Part shown: positions 1-7,055 of the stretch, one piece after another
Numbering within the stretch: the stretch's first letter is position 1
How the letters are laid out: every line of letters starts with the position of its first letter
Assembly (NCBI GenBank): GCA_008534395.1
Contig: SHMQ01000051.1
Span: forward strand, 1 to 11,035
Length of the DNA: 11,035 nucleotides
Direction of reading: 5' to 3'
DNA from: Candidatus Acidulodesulfobacterium acidiphilum
Lineage (GTDB): Bacteria > SZUA-79 > Acidulodesulfobacterales > Acidulodesulfobacteraceae
Notes under the pieces: model-generated
The model's database searches: none
The model's input: only the letters and a program-made list of their open reading frames with translations
Told to the model about the DNA's origin: nothing
Program-made: the position numbers and the translations under genes

Positions 1-584
1 GCTCTCGCGACGCGGTTTGGAATATCCGTAATAAGCAAAGAATGAAGGGATTTATCGTAAACTACCCTGCCCTGCGAACTTAAGACCGATTTTACTTTTG
101 CCATCAAACCGCTTGCCGAAACGTAATTAATTGGAACGAGTCTCGTTACTTTATGTTCCGAAATCGCTCTCGCTTTTTTTTCCGACGAGACTACGGTCGC
201 TATAGTTCCTGTAGAGTTTATATAATATATTCCGTCCTTTTTTATCATGCCGAGACCGTAAGCCTCTAATATAAGGGATAATATATTTTTCAACGGAACG
301 TCTTTCATTTTCATAGTAACCGTTCCTTTCACGTTTGAGCCTATCAAAACGTTCATGTCGGAAACTTTCGCTATCATTCTTATTACGTCGGAAACGTTAG
401 CATTCTGAAAATTGAAGCTGACTCTCATATCGGAAGGATCTACGAAAAATTTTTTGACTCCGCTGCCGTTTCCACCGCCATCAGTGTTTTGCCCTGCATA
501 AGCCGAAGATAGACTAATTCCTGCGGACAAAATAAAGAATAATATAAATATAAAAGGCATAAATAATAATTTTCTCGTTCTCAT
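1..584 (-). CDS. pilQ: PilQ type IV pilus secretin, N-terminal part (3' end beyond window)
   Basis: This is the N-terminal 194 residues of the outer-membrane secretin through which type IV pili pass; the frame stays open to the left edge. Residues 1-30 form a signal peptide: basic start MRTRK, a hydrophobic core, and cleavage after AYA (residue 30). A Gly-rich linker at 31-42 follows. From about residue 53 there is an STN/N0-type domain (RVSFNFQNANVSDVIRMIA, then a VKGTVTMKMKDVPLKNIL stretch ending in DGIYYI), and then the start of an N1/secretin_N domain (VPINYVSASGL, SLLITDIPNRV). The AMIN domains usual in proteobacterial PilQ are absent. The ATG at 584 is supported by GGAGAA about 8 nt upstream and by the signal peptide directly after it. 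It is the last gene of the visible pilMNOPQ set, 66 bp after pilP. The family assignment is firm from domain order and context; the C-terminal secretin barrel is not in the window. Confidence 0.9.
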   Translation of the reverse strand, partial: MRTRKLLFMPFIFILFFILSAGISLSSAYAGQNTDGGGNGSGVKKFFVDPSDMRVSFNFQNANVSDVIRMIAKVSDMNVLIGSNVKGTVTMKMKDVPLKNILSLILEAYGLGMIKKDGIYYINSTGTIATVVSSEKKARAISEHKVTRLVPINYVSASGLMAKVKSVLSSQGRVVYDKSLHSLLITDIPNRVAR

Positions 585-650
585 ATTATGTTCTCCATAG
601 CTAATAAAATTTAATAACTATCGCATTGTTTTATTTTTATTGTTATTGCT

Positions 651-1220
651 CTATTGTAGCGGCATAACTAAATTCATGGACCGCATTTGACCTAAAATAT
701 TATAAGTTCTTTCTACTAAATTTACGGCGCTAGATGTAATGGAAACAACTTTTGCCCTGTTTACGCCTATCAAAGAACCGTCGGTAACTATATAAGACCT
801 TCCGTCCGGCGTCTGAACCATAGCAAAATATTTTCCTCTTCTGCTCATAATGCCGACGACTTTCAGGGACGAAACGGCGTACTGCAATAAAGGCAATTCT
901 CCTGATTTAAATGACGTCGTCGGCCTTTGGGTATATAAAAAAGTCTGGAACGGGTCCCTCTTTAAATAATAAGGATACGCGATATTGCTGCTTTTTACTT
1001 TTTTAACCTGTTTACTTTTATTATGCGTTCCGTTATTATTAACGCTGCCTGCATAACAAGAAGGTGCATAAAAAATTAAGCCGGTTAAAAAAACTAAAAA
1101 TGCGGCAAACGATAAAAATTCAAAAATAAACTTAAACCGTTTCCCCTGTTTTATTTTTTTAATTAAATTTTCAGCCATATCGTTTGTATTATTTATCGGC
1201 GGTTTATTAATAATTGCCAT
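651..1220 (-). CDS. pilP: PilP type IV pilus assembly protein
   Basis: PilP connects the PilNO inner-membrane scaffold to the periplasmic N0 domain of the PilQ secretin. The 189-residue protein has a polar, partly basic N-terminus (1-30), a hydrophobic segment at about 31-52, a low-complexity Asn/Lys linker (58-78), and then the PilP core. The core has RDPF at 88-91 (the family hallmark), LPLLQY at 109-114, LKVVGIM at 119-125, the AMVQTPDGRSYIV strand block at 133-145, and an IG..RAKVVSI turn. PilP is usually a lipoprotein. Here the only candidate lipobox is APSC (Cys55), which lacks Leu at -3, and CYA-G just after it could be a signal peptidase I site, so lipidation is doubtful. The start at 1220 is preceded by AGAGG at good spacing; the internal Met15 has no Shine-Dalgarno sequence. 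It sits 34 bp after pilO and ends with TAG. Confidence 0.9.
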   Translation of the reverse strand: MAIINKPPINNTNDMAENLIKKIKQGKRFKFIFEFLSFAAFLVFLTGLIFYAPSCYAGSVNNNGTHNKSKQVKKVKSSNIAYPYYLKRDPFQTFLYTQRPTTSFKSGELPLLQYAVSSLKVVGIMSRRGKYFAMVQTPDGRSYIVTDGSLIGVNRAKVVSITSSAVNLVERTYNILGQMRSMNLVMPLQ

Positions 1221-1254
1221 TTTATACCTCTTTAACTCATTGCCTTGCTTATTT

Positions 1255-1881
1255 CTATGGTTTCTTGACCGTTGTCGGTTTTTGCGCCGGCTTTACCGGA
1301 AACTTCGGCTTTACGGCTCCTATGAACGAGAAAGTAGTTCCTTGAAAAGAAACCGAAACGCTGCCGCCTTTAGCTTTCTTTGAAATAGAAACGCCGTGGA
1401 CGTCGATTATTCTTTTCATAGACGCAAGTTTATAAAAAAACTTATACACGTTATAAAAATTTCCGCTTATATTCATAGAAAAAGGAACGGTTTCGTAAAA
1501 ACCTTTAGCCGTTCCTTTATCCGGTTTAAACATATTCAAATTAAGATTTAAAACTTTTTCGTAGTTCGAAATTTTCATTAAAAGCTGAGGTATATTTTTC
1601 TTAGACGGAAGTTCTAAAAGCAAACCTGCAAATTCCTTGCTTAACTTTTTATCCTGCTTTACTATAACGGGATAGCTCCTTGCTAACGACAAATACGAAT
1701 TATATTTAGACGTTGCGGCATTTAACGTGTTTTGTTTTTGCGCTTCCTTCGATTTTAATCCGGAATATATAAAATAATAGTAAACGCCTATAATAACTAT
1801 AAACAAAACTATGCTTATAATTGCTCCCAAAACTTTAGGATTCTTTAAATCGATTTTAGATTTTATAGATTCTAAATTCAT
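1255..1881 (-). CDS. pilO: PilO type IV pilus inner-membrane alignment protein
   Basis: PilO is a bitopic inner-membrane protein that pairs with PilN through periplasmic coiled-coil and ferredoxin-like domains. The 208-residue product has a short cytoplasmic N-terminus, one transmembrane helix at about residues 18-39 (VLGAIISIVLFIVIIGVYYY), and a charged helical region at about 42-90. Its periplasmic domain carries typical PilO features: ELPSKKNIPQLL, then YETVPFSMNISGNFYNVYKFF and MKRIIDV. The C-terminal 15-20 residues are a Pro/Lys-rich tail (KPKFPVKPAQKP), probably disordered. It follows pilN with a single nucleotide between stop and start, which suggests translational coupling. Length and topology match the family. 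Confidence 0.9.
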   Translation of the reverse strand: MNLESIKSKIDLKNPKVLGAIISIVLFIVIIGVYYYFIYSGLKSKEAQKQNTLNAATSKYNSYLSLARSYPVIVKQDKKLSKEFAGLLLELPSKKNIPQLLMKISNYEKVLNLNLNMFKPDKGTAKGFYETVPFSMNISGNFYNVYKFFYKLASMKRIIDVHGVSISKKAKGGSVSVSFQGTTFSFIGAVKPKFPVKPAQKPTTVKKP

Positions 1882-1882
1882 A

Positions 1883-2464
1883 TTATTTTTTTAAAGCATT
1901 TTTAGACAATGCTTCGCCTTTTACGTTCATAGTCATGCTGAAATTTTGCAGTTTCAGTCCTTGTTTTTTTGTTTCGGAAGTCTGTATTAAACTTACGTCG
2001 TTAAAAAAACCCGTTTTGCTTAAATTATTCATAAATATAGACTCGACCTGCCCGTCTAATGCTGTTCCTGAAACGGATATAACGCCTTTATTGGATTTTA
2101 AAGAATTAATCCATGAAAACCTTGGAATTGCCGCAGTAATGTAATATATATATCCCAACGGACCCATCTGAGCCTTTTTTAACGTTTTAATAATGTTAAT
2201 CTTTTGCAATATTTGAGCATCCTTTGCTTTAAGCGCGTTGACTTTTTCGACTTGGGGCATTAACACTACCGTTTTTGCATTATAGATTTTTATATTCTTA
2301 TTTATATCGTTTATTTTACTTTCTATAGAAGACTGCATTAAAAAAATAACTATTCCGCCCGCTATAACCGGAATTATTAAGAAGATAAGCATATTTCGCA
2401 GGCTTCCCGCTTCTATGGAAATTTTTACTTTTTTAGGTTTTTTGTTCAAATTGATTTTAATCAA
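1883..2464 (-). CDS. pilN: PilN type IV pilus inner-membrane alignment protein
   Basis: PilN is the bitopic inner-membrane partner of PilO. Its extreme N-terminus docks into a groove of cytoplasmic PilM. The 193-residue product starts with MIKINLNKKP, matching the family's I-x-I-N-L PilM-binding peptide. One transmembrane helix lies at about 24-43 (NMLIFLIIPVIAGGIVIFLM), followed by a coiled-coil-like stretch at about 45-100. A C-terminal ferredoxin-like domain has the usual IPRFSWINSL, GVISVSGTALDGQVESIFMN and FSMTMNV segments. Both neighbours are one nucleotide away (pilM before, pilO after), so pilM-pilN-pilO is one tightly coupled translation unit. Confidence 0.92.
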   Translation of the reverse strand: MIKINLNKKPKKVKISIEAGSLRNMLIFLIIPVIAGGIVIFLMQSSIESKINDINKNIKIYNAKTVVLMPQVEKVNALKAKDAQILQKINIIKTLKKAQMGPLGYIYYITAAIPRFSWINSLKSNKGVISVSGTALDGQVESIFMNNLSKTGFFNDVSLIQTSETKKQGLKLQNFSMTMNVKGEALSKNALKK

Positions 2465-2465
2465 T

Positions 2466-3518
2466 TTATTCCGCTCCCCTTAACGCAAGACCGACGGCTA
2501 CTCCGAAAAAATTATGAATAGCATCGGACGATTCATGCTTAAAAAGTAAATTTCTAAAAGGATTTAAATTTGATGCAGGAATATTGATTTTGCTCTCTAT
2601 TTCCTGCAATATGCTGCCGAGCAGCGCAGAACCGCCCGTTAAATAAATTTTTTTCGGATACTGTTTGTCGTTATTTGCCGCAAAATAGTCTATGGTCCTG
2701 TGAATTTCGGAAATAACCCTGGTCAAAATCATATCTAAATATATATTGAATTCCGATTTAAAATCTTCGCTTCTGTTTCCCATATTTCCGGTTTTAATAT
2801 TTTCGGCTTCGTTAAAATTAATTTGAAATTTTTTGGCTATTTCTTCGGTTATGTTGATTCCGCCGATAGGTATATCTCTTCTGAATAAATTAGTCCCTTT
2901 TTGGATTATGTGTACGTTTGTTTCAGACGCGCCTATTTTTACTATGGATATAAGTTCGTCGAATTCTTCGGGATAATTAAAATTAAACATATTTTCTAAA
3001 GCTATACAGTCCACGTCTATTATATAAGGATTTAAACCGCACTCGTGAAAAAAATCGGACTGGTTTTCTATTATATCTTTTTTGCCGGCAATTATCATTA
3101 TAGCGTTATTTGACGGCTCGGACGGCGAATCTCCCAAAACCACGTAATCCAATGATACTTCGTTCATGTCGTACGTTATATATCTTTGAGCTTCGTAATA
3201 AATCGAAGATTCAAGTTCCGACGGTTTCATTTTAGGCATTTCTATAGTTTTTATTATTACGTGCTTGCAGGGTATTCCGATTACTACTTTTTTTTCGCTG
3301 ACGCCGTGCTTCGCAAGAGAATTTTTAAGGTATGAAGCGGTAGAAGCCGCATCGTTTACAATGCCTCCTCCTACGGCTCCGGAAGGAAGGTCTATTGTGT
3401 CTAAAACGTCTATATAATATTTATGTCCGCTTTTAGAAAGTTCAATTACTTTAATAGAGCTGGATCCAATGTCTATACCCACGCTCTTTTTTGAACCTAT
3501 TCCAAATTTAAGCGCCAT
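2466..3518 (-). CDS. pilM: PilM actin-like type IV pilus ATPase-fold protein
   Basis: PilM is a cytoplasmic FtsA-like protein that binds nucleotide and the N-terminal peptide of PilN, coupling the cytoplasmic motor side to the PilNO scaffold. In the 350 residues, the phosphate-1 loop is GIDIGSSSIKVIEL at 14-27, the phosphate-2 region is VKIGASETNVHII at 193-205 followed by RRDIPIGGINITEEIA, and the adenosine motif is IYLTGGSALL at 291-300. IGIPCKHVIIKTIEMPKM (about 80-97) and the EAQRYITYDMNEVSLDY segment are typical of PilM. The start at 3518 has GTGAGG about 8 nt upstream. It is the first gene of the pil cluster and faces a 231-bp divergent promoter region. Confidence 0.94.
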   Translation of the reverse strand: MALKFGIGSKKSVGIDIGSSSIKVIELSKSGHKYYIDVLDTIDLPSGAVGGGIVNDAASTASYLKNSLAKHGVSEKKVVIGIPCKHVIIKTIEMPKMKPSELESSIYYEAQRYITYDMNEVSLDYVVLGDSPSEPSNNAIMIIAGKKDIIENQSDFFHECGLNPYIIDVDCIALENMFNFNYPEEFDELISIVKIGASETNVHIIQKGTNLFRRDIPIGGINITEEIAKKFQINFNEAENIKTGNMGNRSEDFKSEFNIYLDMILTRVISEIHRTIDYFAANNDKQYPKKIYLTGGSALLGSILQEIESKINIPASNLNPFRNLLFKHESSDAIHNFFGVAVGLALRGAE

Positions 3519-3627
3519 GAAAACCTCACTTTATTAAATAAATCGGCAATTTATATACAAAACTTTATATATAAAATATTAATAAATTATTTTTTAAATT
3601 TAATTTATATAAAATTTATCTAAATAT

Positions 3628-3656
3628 AAAATACCTTCAATTAAATTAAATGTCAA
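3628..3656 (-). promoter_or_regulatory. Candidate sigma-70 promoter for pilMNOPQ
   Basis: On the minus strand there is a perfect TTGACA -35 box (3656-3651), a 17-nt spacer, and TATTTT (3633-3628; 4 of 6 matches to TATAAT). The start site would be near 3621, giving a leader of about 100 nt before pilM. Immediately downstream (3564-3619) lie 56 consecutive A/T bases, which become the pilM leader. In such A/T-rich DNA -10-like sequences are common, so the assignment rests mainly on the exact -35 box and the optimal spacing. Confidence 0.5.
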
Positions 3657-3719
3657 GTATTTTTATTATTTTTTATAAAAATTATAATCTTTTTGATTTT
3701 ATTTTAACTTTAAAAATCG

Positions 3720-3725
3720 TATAAT
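3720..3725 (+). promoter_or_regulatory. Candidate -10 box for the glycosyltransferase gene
   Basis: An exact TATAAT ends 24 nt before the ATG at 3750. No good -35 box lies at 16-18 nt spacing; TTGATT at 3693-3698 is 21 nt away. If used, the start site would fall near 3732 and the leader would be only about 18 nt, with no Shine-Dalgarno sequence in it. Confidence 0.4.
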
Positions 3726-3749
3726 GTTTCTAAAAAAATTAATAACACT

Positions 3750-5306
3750 ATGAATAAAAACAAAATAATTACTTACTCTCTTTTTTTAATCCTGATTATT
3801 TTATTCGCCGTCAGGCTTATATTGATAACTAAAATAGATCTTATACCGGAAGAAACTTATTACTGGCAATGGTCGAGGCATCTTGCTCTTTCATATTACG
3901 ATATGTCTCCTATGGTTGCCTATACTATCGCGTTAACAACTTTTTTCGGAAGATTCAATTCCCAGTTTTTCGTCAGATTTGCCGCGCCCGCTATTTCTTT
4001 GCTTTTGTCTTTGTTTGCATATTCGGCTTTAAAAAAAATAACCGGAAAAACCTTGCCGCCGTTAATATGGGCGATTTTATTAAATGCAGTTCCGATATTA
4101 AATATAGGTTCTATTCTGATAGTTTACGGAAATTTACAGATGCTGTTTTTTTCGTTGACGATTCTGCTGTTGATATATTTTATTATTTCCGGTAAAGATT
4201 TTTACTGGTATTTAATCGGAATATCCACCGGATTTGCTTTACTGAGTAAATATACGGCGGCATTTATTTATCCTATAGTTTTAGCTTTTCTTATTTTAAG
4301 CCGTAAACACAGAAAATATCTTTTTAAAAAAGAGCCTTATATAGCGTTTTTAATATCGGTAATTATATTTGCTCCCGTAATAGTTTGGAACAGCTTTAAC
4401 GATTTCGTATCGTTCAGGCATCTTATGACGCTGTCGGGCGGATATAAAAGCTTTGATATATTTTCAAAAAACCTTACTTTATTTATAGGATCGCAGGCGG
4501 GTATTATTTCTCCATTTTTATTTTTAATAATGATGGTTTCTATATTTGCCGGCTTATACATCGCCTTAAAAGAAAAGAACGACGTTTATTTAGTCCTTTC
4601 CTCGGCATCTATAATACCTTTTTTATATTTTTTATATCAATGCACAAAAACTATGGTTCAGCCTAACTGGCCTGTTTTTTTATATTTTCCGGCTTTCCTG
4701 CTTGCTTCTCTTGTCGCTTACAGACTTTATGAAACTTCTAATAAGAAAATAAAAAAAATAATCGTTTATTTTTACGGCCTTTCGTTTATTACCGGCATTC
4801 TGTTTTCGGTTATTATTTTTATTTCCCCTTATTATCCCGCGGTAGGAAAACTGTTTAACGTTAAGATAAGCAAAAGTCCTTTAAGGGATATGCTGGGATG
4901 GAAAAATATTGGCAAAGATGCAGATTTTATTTTAAATAAATACAAAAAAGACCGGCTTCTTATAGCCGCAAGAAGATTTCAAACTGCAAGCGAACTTGCA
5001 TATTACGTTAAAGGAAGACCGCAGACGTACTCGTTTAACTATTTTATGAGAAACAATGAATATTCGCTTTGGAATAATTTTAAAAACAAAAAAGGACGGA
5101 ATTTTCTTTACGTGATAGATACAAAATACGGAAAAAACTTAGAAAAAAGCTTATGCGAAAATTTTAAGAGTTGTTCTCTCGTTAAGAAAACCGTGATAAA
5201 AAATAAATTCGGCCAGAAAATCAGGACGGTAAAATTTTATATATTAAAAGATTTTCTTTACAAAGATAAATATATGTTTAAAAAATTCTCTTCTAAAGAA
5301 TTTTAA
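3750..5306 (+). CDS. GT39/ArnT-like polytopic glycosyltransferase (PMT_2 family)
   Basis: This is a GT-C fold membrane glycosyltransferase, expected to move a sugar from a polyprenyl-phosphate donor to an acceptor on the periplasmic side. The 518 residues have a first transmembrane helix at about 8-27 and then the first-loop signature EETYYWQWSRHLALSYYD (34-51), where family members usually have an Asp-Glu pair; here it is Glu34-Glu35. The usual DxPP reads DMSP. Further family motifs are LLSKYTAAF (164-172), IVWNSFNDFVSF (211-222) and QPNWP (304-308), among about ten hydrophobic helices up to about residue 358. A soluble basic C-terminal domain follows, with the RRFQTASELAYYVKGRP segment (408-424) and RNNEYSLW (434-441), both common in this group. 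The acceptor is unknown: pilin, lipid A or another glycan are all possible, and divergence from pilMNOPQ is only a hint. No Shine-Dalgarno sequence precedes the ATG. It converges on shdrB2 with a 22-bp gap and no clear terminator. Confidence 0.85.
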   Translation: MNKNKIITYSLFLILIILFAVRLILITKIDLIPEETYYWQWSRHLALSYYDMSPMVAYTIALTTFFGRFNSQFFVRFAAPAISLLLSLFAYSALKKITGKTLPPLIWAILLNAVPILNIGSILIVYGNLQMLFFSLTILLLIYFIISGKDFYWYLIGISTGFALLSKYTAAFIYPIVLAFLILSRKHRKYLFKKEPYIAFLISVIIFAPVIVWNSFNDFVSFRHLMTLSGGYKSFDIFSKNLTLFIGSQAGIISPFLFLIMMVSIFAGLYIALKEKNDVYLVLSSASIIPFLYFLYQCTKTMVQPNWPVFLYFPAFLLASLVAYRLYETSNKKIKKIIVYFYGLSFITGILFSVIIFISPYYPAVGKLFNVKISKSPLRDMLGWKNIGKDADFILNKYKKDRLLIAARRFQTASELAYYVKGRPQTYSFNYFMRNNEYSLWNNFKNKKGRNFLYVIDTKYGKNLEKSLCENFKSCSLVKKTVIKNKFGQKIRTVKFYILKDFLYKDKYMFKKFSSKEF

Positions 5307-5328
5307 TTTAAAAAATTAAACTTAAAAT

Positions 5329-6252
5329 TTAAAAACCTTTTTCGTTAAGAACTTTTAACGGTTCCGAAATCATATCGCTGAATTCCGCTTCTTTTTTTGA
5401 AAAACCGAACGCTAATGCCATTAACTGCGTCAGATAAACAATAGGGAGTTCGGAGTCCTTTCCAAATTTCTCGACTATCTTAGGCTGATTGACGTCTAAT
5501 GCGCCGGCGCATTTAGGGCATATAAGAGCTATAACATCGGCTCCGGCTTTTTTAGCCTTTGAAATCGTCTGAGAGCATAAGGTAAAGGATGTTTCCTCGT
5601 CCTGAACTACGTTTCTGCCGCCGCAGCACTGCACTTCATTGCCGTAAAAAACAGTTTCCGCACCTAATGCTTCTAAAAATTCATGCATGAAACGGGGTCT
5701 TTCTGAATTATCCATTTTAGGTTTTTTATCCGTAAAGGTGTACATAGAAGGTCTGGAATAAAGGCATCCATAATAAGGAGCTACTTTAAGTCCTTTAAGG
5801 GGTTTAACGACGTTCTTTTTTACTTCTTCTACGCCTTTTTCGTTATACAAAAACTCGAGAATGTGTCTTGCTTCGCCGTCCGGAATATATTCCTCTTTAA
5901 ATTCGCCCGCTTCTTTAAATATTTCGTTTACTGCGGTAAGTTCGTTTTGATTTTCCTTAACTCTGTTAATAGACCTGGAAAATTCGTGGTAGCATACAGA
6001 ACAAGCCATAACTAAATTTTTAGAGCCGAGCCTGTTTTTAGCAATCATCATATTTCTAAGAGGCAAGTACATAGAAGCTGCGCCTTTAGATTTCATTTCT
6101 CCTATTCCGCAACAGTTATAATCGGGTATTTCTACAAGTTCAATGCCCATTTTTTTTGAAACCAACTTTGAACTGTTATTATACGCTCTGTCTATAGTCA
6201 ATAAGGCGCAACCAGGATAATACGCAGCTTGATTTTCCTTTAATTTATCCAT
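5329..6252 (-). CDS. shdrB2: sHdrB2, heterodisulfide-reductase-like subunit B with two CCG domains
   Basis: This HdrB-type subunit has two cysteine-rich CCG domains that in HdrB bind non-cubane [4Fe-4S] clusters at the disulfide/sulfur site. In the 307 residues, the first motif is C15-X31-C47C48-X35-C84xxC87, exactly canonical. The second is C163-X45-C209C210-X34-C245xxC248, also complete but with a longer first spacer. In sHdr systems this subunit works with sHdrC2 in the cytoplasmic complex thought to oxidise lipoate-bound sulfane sulfur to sulfite. It is the last gene of the cluster. Its start lies 4 nt after the shdrC2 stop, and a GGGGG run within the last shdrC2 codons can act as its ribosome binding site. 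There is no membrane segment or signal peptide. Neither LbpA nor DsrE/TusA genes follow; the next gene is convergent. Confidence 0.9.
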   Translation of the reverse strand: MDKLKENQAAYYPGCALLTIDRAYNNSSKLVSKKMGIELVEIPDYNCCGIGEMKSKGAASMYLPLRNMMIAKNRLGSKNLVMACSVCYHEFSRSINRVKENQNELTAVNEIFKEAGEFKEEYIPDGEARHILEFLYNEKGVEEVKKNVVKPLKGLKVAPYYGCLYSRPSMYTFTDKKPKMDNSERPRFMHEFLEALGAETVFYGNEVQCCGGRNVVQDEETSFTLCSQTISKAKKAGADVIALICPKCAGALDVNQPKIVEKFGKDSELPIVYLTQLMALAFGFSKKEAEFSDMISEPLKVLNEKGF

Positions 6253-6256
6253 TTAT

Positions 6257-7045
6257 TTAAACCCCCGCTTCGCTGTTTTCAATAGTTTTTAATTTATGTA
6301 AATAATTTTCTATTGCTTCTTTGGAACTGCTCCAGTTATGAGGCTTGCCCAATCTTAATACGGAAAATGCCCTGCCGTCTTTAACCATTTCAAAAATAGC
6401 GCCTCTTTCTATTTTTCCGAGCATCTCTTTAGTTCTGCCTGATTTTTGCATTGCGGATGTATGAAGTTTGGCAAGGTCAAGTCTTCCGTGTCCTATTATC
6501 ATATCTTCGTATATTGTTTTTACTTCCTCGTCAAGCTTTAATTTAGTTTTAACCTCTTCGGAAAAATATTTTTTCATAACAAGCGCAAGTGCTTCCATCA
6601 TTTCGGCAGGATTTACCTGTTTTGGGCATCTTTGGGAACATTTATAGCATCCCACGCATCTCCATGCAACGTCGATATATTTCTTAAGTTCTCTTAAGTT
6701 GCCCAACTGCATCATATAAATAAACGCCCTTGGATTAAATCTTCTATATAAAGGCGTCACGGTACAGCTTGCGGTACACATCCCGCACTGCCAGCATCTG
6801 TTTATTCTTGAACCGACTACCGTTTTCTTAATTTCTTCAAAAAAACTTCTGTCGAAATCGGAATCAACGCGTGAAATAATGAAAGTATTCCAGCGACCGG
6901 AGACATCTACGCCGTCTATAACCAGATTTTTTTCTTCTTTAATATTGTCGTCTTCAATAAGATGCCTTGCTACTATATGTTCACCTTTTTCGGCAACCGG
7001 TCTGCCGCCGCCCGAATTTTCTTTATCATGCTTTTCTATAGCCAT
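6257..7045 (-). CDS. shdrC2: sHdrC2, heterodisulfide-reductase-like Fe-S subunit C
   Basis: This is a ferredoxin-like HdrC subunit that passes electrons between the B-type site and the flavin subunit. The 262 residues carry two [4Fe-4S] motifs: C84xxC87xxC90xxxC94 and C130xxC133xxC136xxxC140-P. The first lacks the usual Pro after the fourth Cys (Thr95). They are preceded by an unusually long hydrophilic N-terminal region of about 80 residues and followed by a charged helical C-terminal part (about 150-262) with no further cysteines. The start at 7045 has a near-perfect AGGAGG 7 nt upstream, the strongest ribosome binding site in the window. It lies 10 nt after shdrH and 4 nt before shdrB2. 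Its position after H, paired with B2, marks the locus as type I sHdr rather than the B3/Etf-containing type II. Confidence 0.9.
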   Translation of the reverse strand: MAIEKHDKENSGGGRPVAEKGEHIVARHLIEDDNIKEEKNLVIDGVDVSGRWNTFIISRVDSDFDRSFFEEIKKTVVGSRINRCWQCGMCTASCTVTPLYRRFNPRAFIYMMQLGNLRELKKYIDVAWRCVGCYKCSQRCPKQVNPAEMMEALALVMKKYFSEEVKTKLKLDEEVKTIYEDMIIGHGRLDLAKLHTSAMQKSGRTKEMLGKIERGAIFEMVKDGRAFSVLRLGKPHNWSSSKEAIENYLHKLKTIENSEAGV

Positions 7046-7055
7046 ATTTTTCCTC

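Noticed and set aside
1935-2144. Plus-strand open frame opposite pilN
   Set aside because: Antisense to the well-supported pilN gene with no ribosome binding site or domain.
5282-5318. Possible bidirectional terminator between the convergent glycosyltransferase and shdrB2 genes
   Set aside because: The small inverted repeats (AAAATTCT/AGAATTTT and TAATTT/AAATTA) are almost pure A/T, partly inside the coding region, and not followed by a clear T-run; such pairs occur by chance in this composition.
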